From Pinibacter aurantiacus (lineage in GTDB: Bacteria > Bacteroidota > Bacteroidia > Chitinophagales > Chitinophagaceae), in NCBI RefSeq assembly GCF_019130065.1, contig NZ_JAHSPG010000016.1, forward strand, positions 473,881-537,880: 64,000 nt of DNA, written 5' to 3'. Shown here in pieces: positions 54,132 to 63,878 of the stretch. The notes beneath the pieces were generated by a model that was not told the origin of the DNA, made no database searches, and saw only the letters and a list, made by a program, of their open reading frames with translations. Made by a program: the position numbers and the translations under genes. Position 1 is the stretch's first letter. The number at the start of each line of letters is the position of its first letter.

Positions 54132-55673
54132 ATGAAAAATAGATTATTCATATCAATCATAATAGCAGGCTCGGTTGCAATGACCTCCTGCCAAAAATTT
54201 CTGGATCAGCAGCCCAAATCGAGCTACACACAGGAAGAAGTGTTCAGCAATCTGGACAATGTGGAACCTACAATTGCCGGCTTATACACCTCATGGAGAA
54301 ACATTCACAAAGACAGAGGTGGATTCATGTTCCAGGTGGGCGGAGATGAAGCGCAACAATCAATCATCCAGGTGGGAGATCCGGATCAGGGAGCACTTGA
54401 CAAATACACCACACAGCCAAGCAACAACGCTTTAACACAGCAGTGGGATAGCAGATGGCCAACAGTGAGTACTGCCGCGCAAGCGATATATGGCTTACAA
54501 ACGAGTACAACACCGGACACTGCAAGAAGAAACAGTTTGCTGGCTTCTGCATGTTTTATAAGAGCGGCCGTTTATTTCGAGCTGGCTGCATACTGGGGCG
54601 CTTTGCCTATCATCGACCAGGCGCACCAGACTGAGCTGGGAATGGGAAGACAGCCAATTGATAAAGTGTACGAATACATCATCAATGACCTGGTTTTTGC
54701 GTCGACACATCTTCCTGAAACTGTTACAGACAAATCAAAAGTCACCAAGTACGTCGCACTCGCATTACTAGGCAAAGTATATATGTTTGCACCGGTTGAA
54801 TCAAACCATCGCGACTTTCAAAAGGCAGCTGATGCTTTTAACGCAGTCATCACTTCCGGTAAATATAATCTCGTAACAAATTATGCTGATTTGTGGGATC
54901 CTTCCAAACCAAATTCAAACGAATCACTTTACGAGTTTCAGTTCATCAATACCTATCCTGATAACAACCAGATCCAATGGCAAATGGGCTCACGTGTAAT
55001 GGCGGATATTGATGGTTACTGCTACTTCGGTGGTTACGATTTGATGATGCCAACCAAATATGCTTACAGCGATGTTGCTGATGGTGGTGTATGGGAATCG
55101 GGCGATCTGAGAAAAAATGAAAGCATTCGCTACGACTTCACTTACAAAGGAGTGCCACATACATCGATACCAGCAGGTTTTTACGGTGGCGATGAATTGG
55201 ATCCTCACGTGAAAAAATTTGAAGATCCCCGCACAGATGGCAAATTGAGCTTTTGGTACTCTGGTAAAAATGTTATCTACATCAGGTACTCAGATGTTTT
55301 GTTAAGCTATGCAGAATGCTTGAATGAGTTGGGGCAAACATCAAATGCCGTTGCAGCAGTAAAACAAGTTAGGGCAAGAGCCTTTGGCGGCACAGTACCA
55401 CCGGCATTAGACTGGAGTGCAGGCATGAGCCAAACAGATTTCCGCACCAAAATTTTGGACGAGCGCATGCGCGAACTTTGCTTTGAAGGTTGGAGACGCC
55501 AGGATGTGGTCCGCACCGGAAACTTTGTGACTTATATTAAAGCAAGAAACAAATGGGCAGCACAAAGCGGACAAATTCAGGACTATCACAAGCTGTATCC
55601 AATTCCATTAACAGAGATTTTGCAAAATCCTGAGATTCCGTCATCAGCACAAAATCCAGGATACACTCAATAA
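54132..55673 (+). CDS. SusD/RagB family surface glycan-binding lipoprotein
   Basis: 513 residues. Lipoprotein signal with lipobox AMTSC (cysteine at residue 20), then the SusD TPR-like core (FLDQQPKSSYTQEEVF, RAAVYFELAAYWGALPII, YVALALLGKVYMFAPVE) and the C-terminal family motif DERMRELCFEGWRRQDVVRTG. It captures the substrate and closes over SusC. The stop codon TAA is formed inside the first word of repeat O. No SusE/F-like gene follows. Confidence 0.95.
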   Translation: MKNRLFISIIIAGSVAMTSCQKFLDQQPKSSYTQEEVFSNLDNVEPTIAGLYTSWRNIHKDRGGFMFQVGGDEAQQSIIQVGDPDQGALDKYTTQPSNNALTQQWDSRWPTVSTAAQAIYGLQTSTTPDTARRNSLLASACFIRAAVYFELAAYWGALPIIDQAHQTELGMGRQPIDKVYEYIINDLVFASTHLPETVTDKSKVTKYVALALLGKVYMFAPVESNHRDFQKAADAFNAVITSGKYNLVTNYADLWDPSKPNSNESLYEFQFINTYPDNNQIQWQMGSRVMADIDGYCYFGGYDLMMPTKYAYSDVADGGVWESGDLRKNESIRYDFTYKGVPHTSIPAGFYGGDELDPHVKKFEDPRTDGKLSFWYSGKNVIYIRYSDVLLSYAECLNELGQTSNAVAAVKQVRARAFGGTVPPALDWSAGMSQTDFRTKILDERMRELCFEGWRRQDVVRTGNFVTYIKARNKWAAQSGQIQDYHKLYPIPLTEILQNPEIPSSAQNPGYTQ

Positions 55674-55768
55674 CTGAATAACTGAATGACTGAATAACTG
55701 AATGTTTTTGTTTAACGGGCATCTTTGACCTTGAACACTCAGTTATTCAGTCATTCAGTTATTCAGTC
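55669..55768. repeat. Word-array inverted repeat O (word ACTGAATA)
   Basis: The left arm (55669-55703) is AATAACTGAATAACTGAATG and onward. The right arm (55736-55768) is its reverse complement. The spacer is 32 nt. The susD stop codon lies within the left arm, and the pbpC stop is 8 nt past the right arm, so the element separates two converging genes. Word shared with C, E and J. Confidence 0.8.
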
Positions 55769-55775
55769 TTTGCTC

Positions 55776-58139
55776 TCACAAGCTCACGTACTTCACCTTT
55801 ATCCAAATATCCCGGTTCCTTCCTTTATCATCCGTGCATGAAATCTTCACAGGCCCTTCCTCAGGAATAAAAAATATCTTGCTCTTCGCGTCCGTAGCTT
55901 TATAAAATTTGTTGTTGATATACCAATAAACCCTGCTGACATCGTTCCCTGTATTGCAGGCCAATTGCAGCGGCTCAGGGTCTTTTCGGTTGATAAAGTA
56001 TTCGGCATTATTTGCAGGTGAAACAATCGCCGGAGAACCCTCTTTAAATATCTTCTCGCAGTTGGGATTGTGTGGTGGGATTTTCTCGTAGGTAATTTTA
56101 TGCTCCGTCATCCACGCCTGCATGTCCGCGCCAATAATTTTGTACAACTTCTTTTTATATCCAACTTCAGGCATACACATTTTGCAATACGATATTTTTT
56201 CATCGGCAGATACCATTACCTCCTGCATATGATTGCAGGTTTGAGTCGAGGAAACAAGCGGAATAAAATAATCAGTCACAAGATTGGTGCAATGATCGCC
56301 CGGCGGCAAACCCGTTTCAGAACAAACCATCCTTATATCGCAATCCTTCGGTTGACGGAACCAATCCTTGTCACTATCATAATCTATTGTATTGAAAATT
56401 TTGAAAAGGAGCGGAGTCGCAACATTTGCGCCGCTAAGATCCGGAACGCCGACACCCGAGAAGTTTCCCACCCAAATGCCAACCGTATAATGTTTGTTGT
56501 AGCCAATGCTCCACGCATCGCGCCTGCCATACGAAGTGCCCGTCTTCCAGGCAATCTTCGGCATCTTTTCCGTGCTTTGCCAGTTAAGCGGAAAATCCGG
56601 ACGATTCACTTTCGATAAAACTTCATTAATCATAAATGTAGAAGCTGGACTTAAAACAGTTTCTCCTTTTTTGTTGGAAGACTTTTTACCCGTCTCTTTT
56701 TTCGATTTGTCTGCCTCGTACTCTATGTAATCAGGTGCTACAAATTTGCCCTCGTTTGCAAAAAGAGAAAACAAGGCAGTAAGCTCTTCCAAAGAAGCAC
56801 CGCATCCGCCCAGGATAAGCGACAGGCCAAGTTTTCGCTGGTCCTTCCTTATCTGCATAAAATTGCATAACGACAATTGTTGAACAAACTTATCCTTGCC
56901 CAACATCCGCAAACTCTTAACCGCAGGAATATTCAACGAATGCTCCAGTGCGTATTGCATCGTCACATAACCGTTAAATTGCTTGTCGTAGTTTTCAGGC
57001 GCATAGCCATCATAATTCACCGCCACATCAGTAAGCGTCATTTTCGGCGTCATCAAACCCGCGTCCAGGCACATTCCGTATAGCAACGGTTTTAAAGTGC
57101 TTCCCGGTTGGCGAATAGCCGCCGCACCATTTACCTGTCCGCCATCTGTTGTATCACTAAAATTCGCCGAACCAACATAAGTAACCACACGGTGCGTTTC
57201 ATTATTAATAACAATAACAGCAGCGTTGTGAATGTTTTTGAAAGAAAGCGTTCTCACATAATCCTGCACCAGCTTTTCTGACTTTAGCTGCATATTCAGG
57301 TTGATGTAAGAATGAATATTGTCCCCGCCCTGTTTCTTCAGCTTGTAAGCCAGTTGGGGTGCAAGTTTGGGCACAGATGTTCGCGTGGCAGTCAGTGGTT
57401 CCTCCAATGCATCCTGGATCTCTTTTTCCGTAAACACTTTATCCTCCGCAAAACGGTGCAGCCACTTGTTTCTTTCGACAATGATCTTATCGTTATTTTT
57501 CCCAATTACCAAAGTGGAAGGGCGATTGGGAATAATAGACAGCGCAGTAATTTCCGCTAAGGAAAGATGATCCGGATTTTTCTGGAAGTATAGAATGGAC
57601 GCAGATTTTACCCCCTCAATATTGCTGCCATACGGAACAAGGTTCAAATACATCTGCAGAATTTCATCCTTGCTATACTTCGTTTCCAACTGCACTGCCC
57701 GGAACATTTCAATGACTTTGTTAAAGTATGTTCTTCTTTTCGGTTCCAGTGCCCGTGCCACTTGCATGGTAATTGTCGAGGCTCCCGAAGTTCGTTTCAT
57801 CCTGAAAATGTTCTTCACAAAAGCACGAGCCATCGCAATGCCATCGACGCCGGGGTGGTAATAGAAATTCTTATCCTCTTTGTGAACGATCGTTTTTCTA
57901 AGCAGCGGAGAAATTTCATTCAGTTCCGTTTTCATTCTCCACTTTTCATCCTTCGTCAAAAATGCATGAATCACCTCGCCTTTATCATCTGTAATAATAG
58001 TGGAGTACTCAATATGATCCGGTAGCGGGAAAACAAAATTAAGCGCGAAGAATAGAGTTAACAAGCTTACTGGAGCGGCTAACCATTTAAGTAGTCTTTT
58101 GCGATTAACGCCTTTTAGATAAGCTTTGATCTTTTTCAT
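55776..58139 (-). CDS. pbpC: Penicillin-binding protein 1C
   Basis: 787 residues. A membrane anchor (about 18-36) is followed by a GT51 transglycosylase domain (E88 in VHKEDKNFYYHPGVDG; SGASTITMQVAR), a transpeptidase domain with S347 in PGSTLKP, S401-L-N403 in HSLNIPAV and K532 in KTGTSYGRR, and a C-terminal BiPBP_C beta domain. It polymerises and may crosslink peptidoglycan in the periplasm. PbpC with an alpha-2-macroglobulin is a known partnership, proposed to repair the wall when the envelope is breached. Here the two genes are divergent, with a 286-nt shared upstream region. Confidence 0.96.
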   Translation of the reverse strand: MKKIKAYLKGVNRKRLLKWLAAPVSLLTLFFALNFVFPLPDHIEYSTIITDDKGEVIHAFLTKDEKWRMKTELNEISPLLRKTIVHKEDKNFYYHPGVDGIAMARAFVKNIFRMKRTSGASTITMQVARALEPKRRTYFNKVIEMFRAVQLETKYSKDEILQMYLNLVPYGSNIEGVKSASILYFQKNPDHLSLAEITALSIIPNRPSTLVIGKNNDKIIVERNKWLHRFAEDKVFTEKEIQDALEEPLTATRTSVPKLAPQLAYKLKKQGGDNIHSYINLNMQLKSEKLVQDYVRTLSFKNIHNAAVIVINNETHRVVTYVGSANFSDTTDGGQVNGAAAIRQPGSTLKPLLYGMCLDAGLMTPKMTLTDVAVNYDGYAPENYDKQFNGYVTMQYALEHSLNIPAVKSLRMLGKDKFVQQLSLCNFMQIRKDQRKLGLSLILGGCGASLEELTALFSLFANEGKFVAPDYIEYEADKSKKETGKKSSNKKGETVLSPASTFMINEVLSKVNRPDFPLNWQSTEKMPKIAWKTGTSYGRRDAWSIGYNKHYTVGIWVGNFSGVGVPDLSGANVATPLLFKIFNTIDYDSDKDWFRQPKDCDIRMVCSETGLPPGDHCTNLVTDYFIPLVSSTQTCNHMQEVMVSADEKISYCKMCMPEVGYKKKLYKIIGADMQAWMTEHKITYEKIPPHNPNCEKIFKEGSPAIVSPANNAEYFINRKDPEPLQLACNTGNDVSRVYWYINNKFYKATDAKSKIFFIPEEGPVKISCTDDKGRNRDIWIKVKYVSL

Positions 58140-58425
58140 TCTTGGTGCAATAAACGGTATTTTCTACTACCAGTCTAATTGCTGTAAAATTATGACAAGT
58201 TGTTTTTTACCTGCCAAAAGTTGTACGACGTTGTAAATTTTCTTTCACTGTAAAATTTTAAAAGCTGGTGATTCAACAACTGCTTTTTTCCATAGCAAAT
58301 AAGTAGAATCTCTTACTACTTTTTTTCTTTAAATTGTAGCAACCTTTCTTTGTTATATTGCATCTGTAAAATTGTCTCACAAAAAGACAAATCTTACACA
58401 CCACATTCCATTAACCCACATCACT

Positions 58426-61400
58426 ATGCGCAGCAAAATTTCGATGCTGTTAGTTGTAATACTCACAGTAGTATTAGCAGCATGTAACCGCAAAACTGTT
58501 AGCCTGGATTATACCAACGCAAACAGTGAAGTCCCCCAACTAGGCAACCTTGTATTTCGTTTCAGCAAACCGCTCGTAAAAGATTCCCTGCTCAATCAAT
58601 GGGATTCCACCGAGTACATCAGCTTCGAACCAAAAATCCCCGGCCGTTTCCGCTGGGAACATCCCGACGAGCTCGTGTTCTCTCCTGAAAAACCTTTGAA
58701 ACCAGCCACCAACTACAAAGCGAAAGTCAACAGCGATGTGTTGCAGTACACATCCTTCAGCAAAGTAGAAGGCGCAAAGGATCTCAATTTCCACACACCC
58801 GATTTAAAACTCGACAACACCAATGTCACCTGGGTATTGCAGGATGAAAACTCCCAATCGGCCGTTCCGCAAATAGATCTTTATTTCAACTATCCCGTTA
58901 GTCCCGCCGCGTTGAAAGATAAACTCGGAATAGAAGTAGATGGGAAAGCCGCAAACTATGCTTTGCAAACCGCTTCTTCCGACAATAAAATTACACTGCG
59001 CCTCCTGAGCGTTAAGTCGGAAGACAAAGATTACAGCATAACCATTTCGCTGGACAAAGGCTTGCTACCAGAGGGTGGCACAAATCCGCTGCCCGAAAAG
59101 AACGTCAACAAAGCCACCATTCCTTCTCCATATACACTTACCATAAATGATGTGCAAACCGAGCACGACGGAAATACCGGCAAGGTGTACATAAGAACAA
59201 GTCAGCAAATTGTTCCCGCATCCCTTAATTCATTCATCAAATTCGATCCCGCTATAAAATTTACCGCAGAAGTAACTGACGATGGTTTCATGATTTCCGG
59301 CGACCAGTTTAATGCAGAAAAAAGCTATCAATTGGTACTGGTAAAAGGATTGCGCGGAAAGATCGGCGGTCAGCTCAGAGAAGAATACGTAACCAATGTG
59401 GCGTTTGGCAAACTTGAACCATCCATAAGTTTCACCAACAGCAAAGCGGTATACCTTTCCTCGCAGGGTGCAAAAAATATAGAAGTTCGCCTTATAAACG
59501 TACCGACAGTAAAAGTGATCGTTTCTAAAATTTACGAAAGCAACCTGCTCGCCGCACAACGTTATGGCTACTATCCAAAAGAATCCGACGGTAATAGTGA
59601 AGAAGAATACTACGGCGACAACGGCGGCGATGCAACACTCGGCGACGTTATTTACGAAAAGGAAATAGAAACAAAAACGCTTCCCCAAAGCGGAAGCGGC
59701 CGGATATTCAATTTCAATATCCAGGACAAAGTGCCGGATTTTAAAGGTATCTACCACATTATGATTCGCTCAACAGACGATTATTGGGTGAGAGACACGC
59801 GTTTCATTTCCTTATCCGACATTGGCCTCGTGGCAAAGGAAGGCAAAGACAAAATGTATGTTTTTGCAAACTCGATCAAAACCGCTCAGTCTTTAAAAGA
59901 TGTAAACGTAGTTGCTTACGGCGCCAACAACCAGGTGCTCGGAATGGGAGCTACAAATGCAGACGGCGTTGCAGAAATCGCTTACTCGCGAAAAGATTTC
60001 GCCGGATTCAAACCCGCAATGGTCATCGCAAAAACGGCGAACGACTTTAACTATCTGCCATTTAACAACACAGCCGTAAATACATCAAGATTTGAAGTTG
60101 GCGGCAAACGCAGCAACAGCACAGGTTTCGACGCATTCGTATATGCAGAACGCGACATTTATCGTCCCGGAGAAAAAGTAAACTTTGCGGTCGTAATTCG
60201 TGACGCACAATGGAAATCACCCGGCGAGCTGCCCCTAAAAATGAAGTTCCTGTTGCCAAACGGAAAAGAATTGAAAACATTCCGCAAAAGCCTGAATGCA
60301 CAAGGCGGCTTAGATGGCAGCGTAGACATTTCACCCGCAGCCATCACCGGAAGTTATACTTTAGAGGTTTACACCAGCAACGACGTACTCATTGGCAGCA
60401 AAAACTTCATGATCGAAGAATTTGTTCCCGATAGAATTAAAGTGACAGCCAAATTGGATAAACAATCTCTCCAACCAGGCGAAAACACAACATTAAGCAT
60501 CAATGCTATTAACTTCTTTGGCCCACCCGCGGCAAATCGCAATTATGAAAGTGAGATACAGGTAAAACAAAAAGCCTTCTATCCGAAAAAATATCCCCAG
60601 TTTGATTTTGGTCTGGCAAATCAGAAAACCTTCTTCGATAAACAGGTAAAAGAAGGAACAACGGATGAAAACGGAAACGCAATGGTAACCTACGCCGTTC
60701 CCGAGATGTATAAAAACATTGGTATTCTGCAAACCAGCTTCTACACAACTGTATTTGACGAAACCGGAAGGCCTGTGAGCAGAAATGCCAACATCGACAT
60801 CTATACACAAAACACTTTCTTTGGTATTGGCAGCGATGGTTACGGATATTTTCCGCTTAACCAACCCATAAAATTTCCGTTGATCGCTTTAGATAAAAAC
60901 GAAAAAGTAGTTAACGGAGTCATCGCCAAAGTGGAAGTCATTAAACATGAATATCGCACCGTATTGGAAAAGAGCGGTTCATATTTCCGTTACAATTCCC
61001 AGCAGGAAGATAAAGTTGTGTCAACAGCAAACGTAACCGTATCCGGAGAAACCACTGGCTATCCATTCGTTCCCCGTTCTCCCGGTGACTATGAAATCAG
61101 AGTGTCCATTCCGAATGCATCAAGCTACGTAAGCAGATCCTTCTACAGCTATGGCTACTGGGGCGGCGACAATAATTCCTTTGAAGTAAATACAGAAGGA
61201 GAAATCAATATCGAAACCGACAAAGACGCTTACAAAACAGGTGAAAGCGTAAAAGTGTTATTCAAAACGCCTTTCAGCGGCCGCATGTTGGTAACAATGG
61301 AAAAAGACAAAGTACTGTCATATCAATATGTAAATGTTGACAAACGCTCAGCGTCACTTGATCTGAAGCTCACCGCAGAACATTTACCAAACGTTTACAT

Positions 61401-63822
61401 CACGGCAACACTCATCAAACCACATGACGTTTCTGATATTCCACTAACCGTTGCCCATGGTTTCAAAAATGTAAAAGTGGAAGAAGAAAGCCGCTTGATA
61501 AAAATGCAAGTAGTCGCATCGCAATCCGTGCGTTCACATACACATCAAAAAGTGAAAGTGAAAGCTGCTCCCGGAAGCATGGTAACCCTCGCGGCAGTTG
61601 ACAACGGCGTGCTGCAGGTAACTGATTTCAAAACACCTGATCCGTACAACTATTTCTATGCACAAAAAGCATTAGAGGTAAACGCTTACGACTTGTATCC
61701 ATTACTGTTCCCTGAAGTAAGAGCAAAACTCAGCAGCACCGGTGGTGACGGCGACTTGCGCATGGATCAGCGCGTCAATCCAATGCCTAACAAACGTGTA
61801 AAAATAGTTTCTTACTGGAGCGGAATCGCAACCGCAAACGGAAGCGGCGAAGCCGAGTTCGAATTTGACGTGCCGCAGTTTTCAGGAGAATTAAGATTAA
61901 TGGCAGTTGCCTATAAAAACGAAAGTTTCGGCTCTGCAGAATCCTCCATGAAAGTAGCAGACCCGATTGTTCTAAGCACAGCCATGCCAAGGTTCCTCAG
62001 TCCGAGAGATACCATCAGCGTGCCCGTCACCATTTCTAACACAACAAGCAAAAGCACTTCCGCAACCGCAAGCATAAACGTAGAAGGGCCGTTACAAATC
62101 GTAAGCAGCAATCGCGAAAATGTTTCTATAGATGCCAATAGCGAGGCAAGAGTTGAGTTTAAAGTGGTGGCAGCCCGAACAGTAGCTGCAGGAAAAGTAA
62201 AAATCGAAGTACAGGGAATGGGAGAGAAGTTTGCCGATGAAACAGATATAACAGTGCGACCCGCTTCGACTTTGCAAAAACAAACCGGCAGCGGTGCGAT
62301 AGCAGGCAACTCATCAAAACAAATAACAATCCCTACTTCCGATTTTATGACAGGAAGCGTCAACTACAAACTCGTAGTTAGCAAATCCCCGGCAATGGAA
62401 CTCGGCAGCCAGCTGAGTTACCTCGTTCATTATCCTTACGGTTGCACTGAGCAAACCGTTTCGGCCGCCTTCCCTCAATTGTATTTTTCAGATCTGTCGG
62501 AGCTATTACAAGCCGACAAAGCTTCCAAAGCTAGCGCCAACAGCAATGTAATGGAAGCGATCCGTAAAATTAAAATGCGTCAACTGTATAACGGCGCGGT
62601 AACAATGTGGGACAACGGCGATCAGGAAAACTGGTGGGCTACCATCTATGCAGCGCATTTCCTCTGGGAAGCGAAAAAAGCAGGATACGACGTAGACAAT
62701 GGCTTGCTCGAAACAATGCTTACTTATATCAACAACAGACTTAGAAACAAGGAAACAATAAGCTACTTCTATAACCGCGATCAACAAAAGAAAATCGCAC
62801 CAAAAGAAGTTGCGTACAGCCTATATGTACTGGCAATTGCCGGACGACCCAATGTTTCAGTCATGAACTATTACAAGGCAAATGGCACCCTGCTGAGTCT
62901 TGACAGCAAATATTTACTTGCGACAGCCTACGCAATCGCAGGCGACAAAGCTAAGTTCAAAGAAATGTTGCCAACATCATTCAGTGGAGAAACATCTGTC
63001 GCCCAAACTGGAGGAAGCTTCTATTCAGACATTCGTGACGAAGCCATTGCGCTAAATGCGTTGCTGGAGGTCGAACCTTCAAACGCCCAGGTGCCAATAA
63101 TGGCCAGACACGTGGTGGACAAATTAAAACAACGCTCCTGGTACTCTACACAGGAAAGCTCCTTTGGATTTTTAGCCATCGGCAAATTAGCCGCCGCAGC
63201 AAATAAATCTTCCGTAACAGCCCAGATAAAGGTGAACGGAAGAGTTGTAGGAAACGTAAGTACAGCCGCCGCAAAGCTTTCAGCAAAAGAACTGGGCGGA
63301 AACAACATAGTAATCGACACAAAAGGAGCGGGACAATTGTATTACTGGTGGGAAAGTGAAGGCATCAGTGTAAGTGGTTCGTATAAAGAAGAAGACAATT
63401 ACATTAAAGTTCGTAAAAGGTTCTTCGACAGAAACGGAAGAGCTATTGCTGGCAATAGTTTCAAACAAAATGATCTGGTAATAGTGCAGTTGACCCTTGA
63501 AAAATCATACAGCGGCTCTGTAGAAAACATAGTAATCACCGATCTGCTGCCTGCTGGTTTTGAAATCGAAAATCCGCGAACCAAAGAAATTCCCGGCATG
63601 GATTGGATAAAAGACGCGTCAAATCCTTCCGCACTCGACGTTCGCGACGATCGCATTAATCTGTTTGTAGATGCGTATAGCAGTCGGCAAACCTATTATT
63701 ATGCGGTGAGAGCAGTGTCGCCCGGTATTTATCATATGGGTCCTGTAAGCGCAGACGCTATGTACAACGGAGAATATCACTCCTATAATGGAGCCGGAAC
63801 AATTACTATCACTGGTAGATAA
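58426..63822 (+). CDS. Bacterial alpha-2-macroglobulin lipoprotein (YfhM type)
   Basis: 1798 residues from the ATG at 58426 (an upstream in-frame TTG at 58372 would add 18 residues before the signal and is unlikely). Lipoprotein signal MRSKISMLLVVILTVVLAAC with lipobox. Domains in order: N-terminal MG domains and MG1-like strands (GNLVFRFSKPL), macroglobulin domains with FVYAERDIYRPGEKVNFAVV, the bait region, the A2M domain (WSGIATANGSGEAEFEFDVP), and the thioester domain with C1340-T-E-Q in YPYGCTEQTVS. It traps proteases that enter the periplasm. Partner of pbpC on the other strand. Terminator downstream. Confidence 0.94.
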   Translation: MRSKISMLLVVILTVVLAACNRKTVSLDYTNANSEVPQLGNLVFRFSKPLVKDSLLNQWDSTEYISFEPKIPGRFRWEHPDELVFSPEKPLKPATNYKAKVNSDVLQYTSFSKVEGAKDLNFHTPDLKLDNTNVTWVLQDENSQSAVPQIDLYFNYPVSPAALKDKLGIEVDGKAANYALQTASSDNKITLRLLSVKSEDKDYSITISLDKGLLPEGGTNPLPEKNVNKATIPSPYTLTINDVQTEHDGNTGKVYIRTSQQIVPASLNSFIKFDPAIKFTAEVTDDGFMISGDQFNAEKSYQLVLVKGLRGKIGGQLREEYVTNVAFGKLEPSISFTNSKAVYLSSQGAKNIEVRLINVPTVKVIVSKIYESNLLAAQRYGYYPKESDGNSEEEYYGDNGGDATLGDVIYEKEIETKTLPQSGSGRIFNFNIQDKVPDFKGIYHIMIRSTDDYWVRDTRFISLSDIGLVAKEGKDKMYVFANSIKTAQSLKDVNVVAYGANNQVLGMGATNADGVAEIAYSRKDFAGFKPAMVIAKTANDFNYLPFNNTAVNTSRFEVGGKRSNSTGFDAFVYAERDIYRPGEKVNFAVVIRDAQWKSPGELPLKMKFLLPNGKELKTFRKSLNAQGGLDGSVDISPAAITGSYTLEVYTSNDVLIGSKNFMIEEFVPDRIKVTAKLDKQSLQPGENTTLSINAINFFGPPAANRNYESEIQVKQKAFYPKKYPQFDFGLANQKTFFDKQVKEGTTDENGNAMVTYAVPEMYKNIGILQTSFYTTVFDETGRPVSRNANIDIYTQNTFFGIGSDGYGYFPLNQPIKFPLIALDKNEKVVNGVIAKVEVIKHEYRTVLEKSGSYFRYNSQQEDKVVSTANVTVSGETTGYPFVPRSPGDYEIRVSIPNASSYVSRSFYSYGYWGGDNNSFEVNTEGEINIETDKDAYKTGESVKVLFKTPFSGRMLVTMEKDKVLSYQYVNVDKRSASLDLKLTAEHLPNVYITATLIKPHDVSDIPLTVAHGFKNVKVEEESRLIKMQVVASQSVRSHTHQKVKVKAAPGSMVTLAAVDNGVLQVTDFKTPDPYNYFYAQKALEVNAYDLYPLLFPEVRAKLSSTGGDGDLRMDQRVNPMPNKRVKIVSYWSGIATANGSGEAEFEFDVPQFSGELRLMAVAYKNESFGSAESSMKVADPIVLSTAMPRFLSPRDTISVPVTISNTTSKSTSATASINVEGPLQIVSSNRENVSIDANSEARVEFKVVAARTVAAGKVKIEVQGMGEKFADETDITVRPASTLQKQTGSGAIAGNSSKQITIPTSDFMTGSVNYKLVVSKSPAMELGSQLSYLVHYPYGCTEQTVSAAFPQLYFSDLSELLQADKASKASANSNVMEAIRKIKMRQLYNGAVTMWDNGDQENWWATIYAAHFLWEAKKAGYDVDNGLLETMLTYINNRLRNKETISYFYNRDQQKKIAPKEVAYSLYVLAIAGRPNVSVMNYYKANGTLLSLDSKYLLATAYAIAGDKAKFKEMLPTSFSGETSVAQTGGSFYSDIRDEAIALNALLEVEPSNAQVPIMARHVVDKLKQRSWYSTQESSFGFLAIGKLAAAANKSSVTAQIKVNGRVVGNVSTAAAKLSAKELGGNNIVIDTKGAGQLYYWWESEGISVSGSYKEEDNYIKVRKRFFDRNGRAIAGNSFKQNDLVIVQLTLEKSYSGSVENIVITDLLPAGFEIENPRTKEIPGMDWIKDASNPSALDVRDDRINLFVDAYSSRQTYYYAVRAVSPGIYHMGPVSADAMYNGEYHSYNGAGTITITGR

Positions 63823-63846
63823 ATTAAAGAATACTGTAATGGATGA

Positions 63847-63878
63847 AGAGGCTGTCTCATATTTGAGGCAGCCTTTGT
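63847..63878 (+). terminator. Rho-independent terminator of the alpha-2-macroglobulin gene
   Basis: AGGCTG and CAGCCT with an inner CTCA/TGAG stem, then TTT. It lies 24 nt past the stop. The last 120 nt of the window show no gene. Confidence 0.7.

Noticed and set aside
59230..59757. A 175-codon open frame on the minus strand
   Set aside because: It is opposite the alpha-2-macroglobulin gene, with no start context and no recognisable domain.
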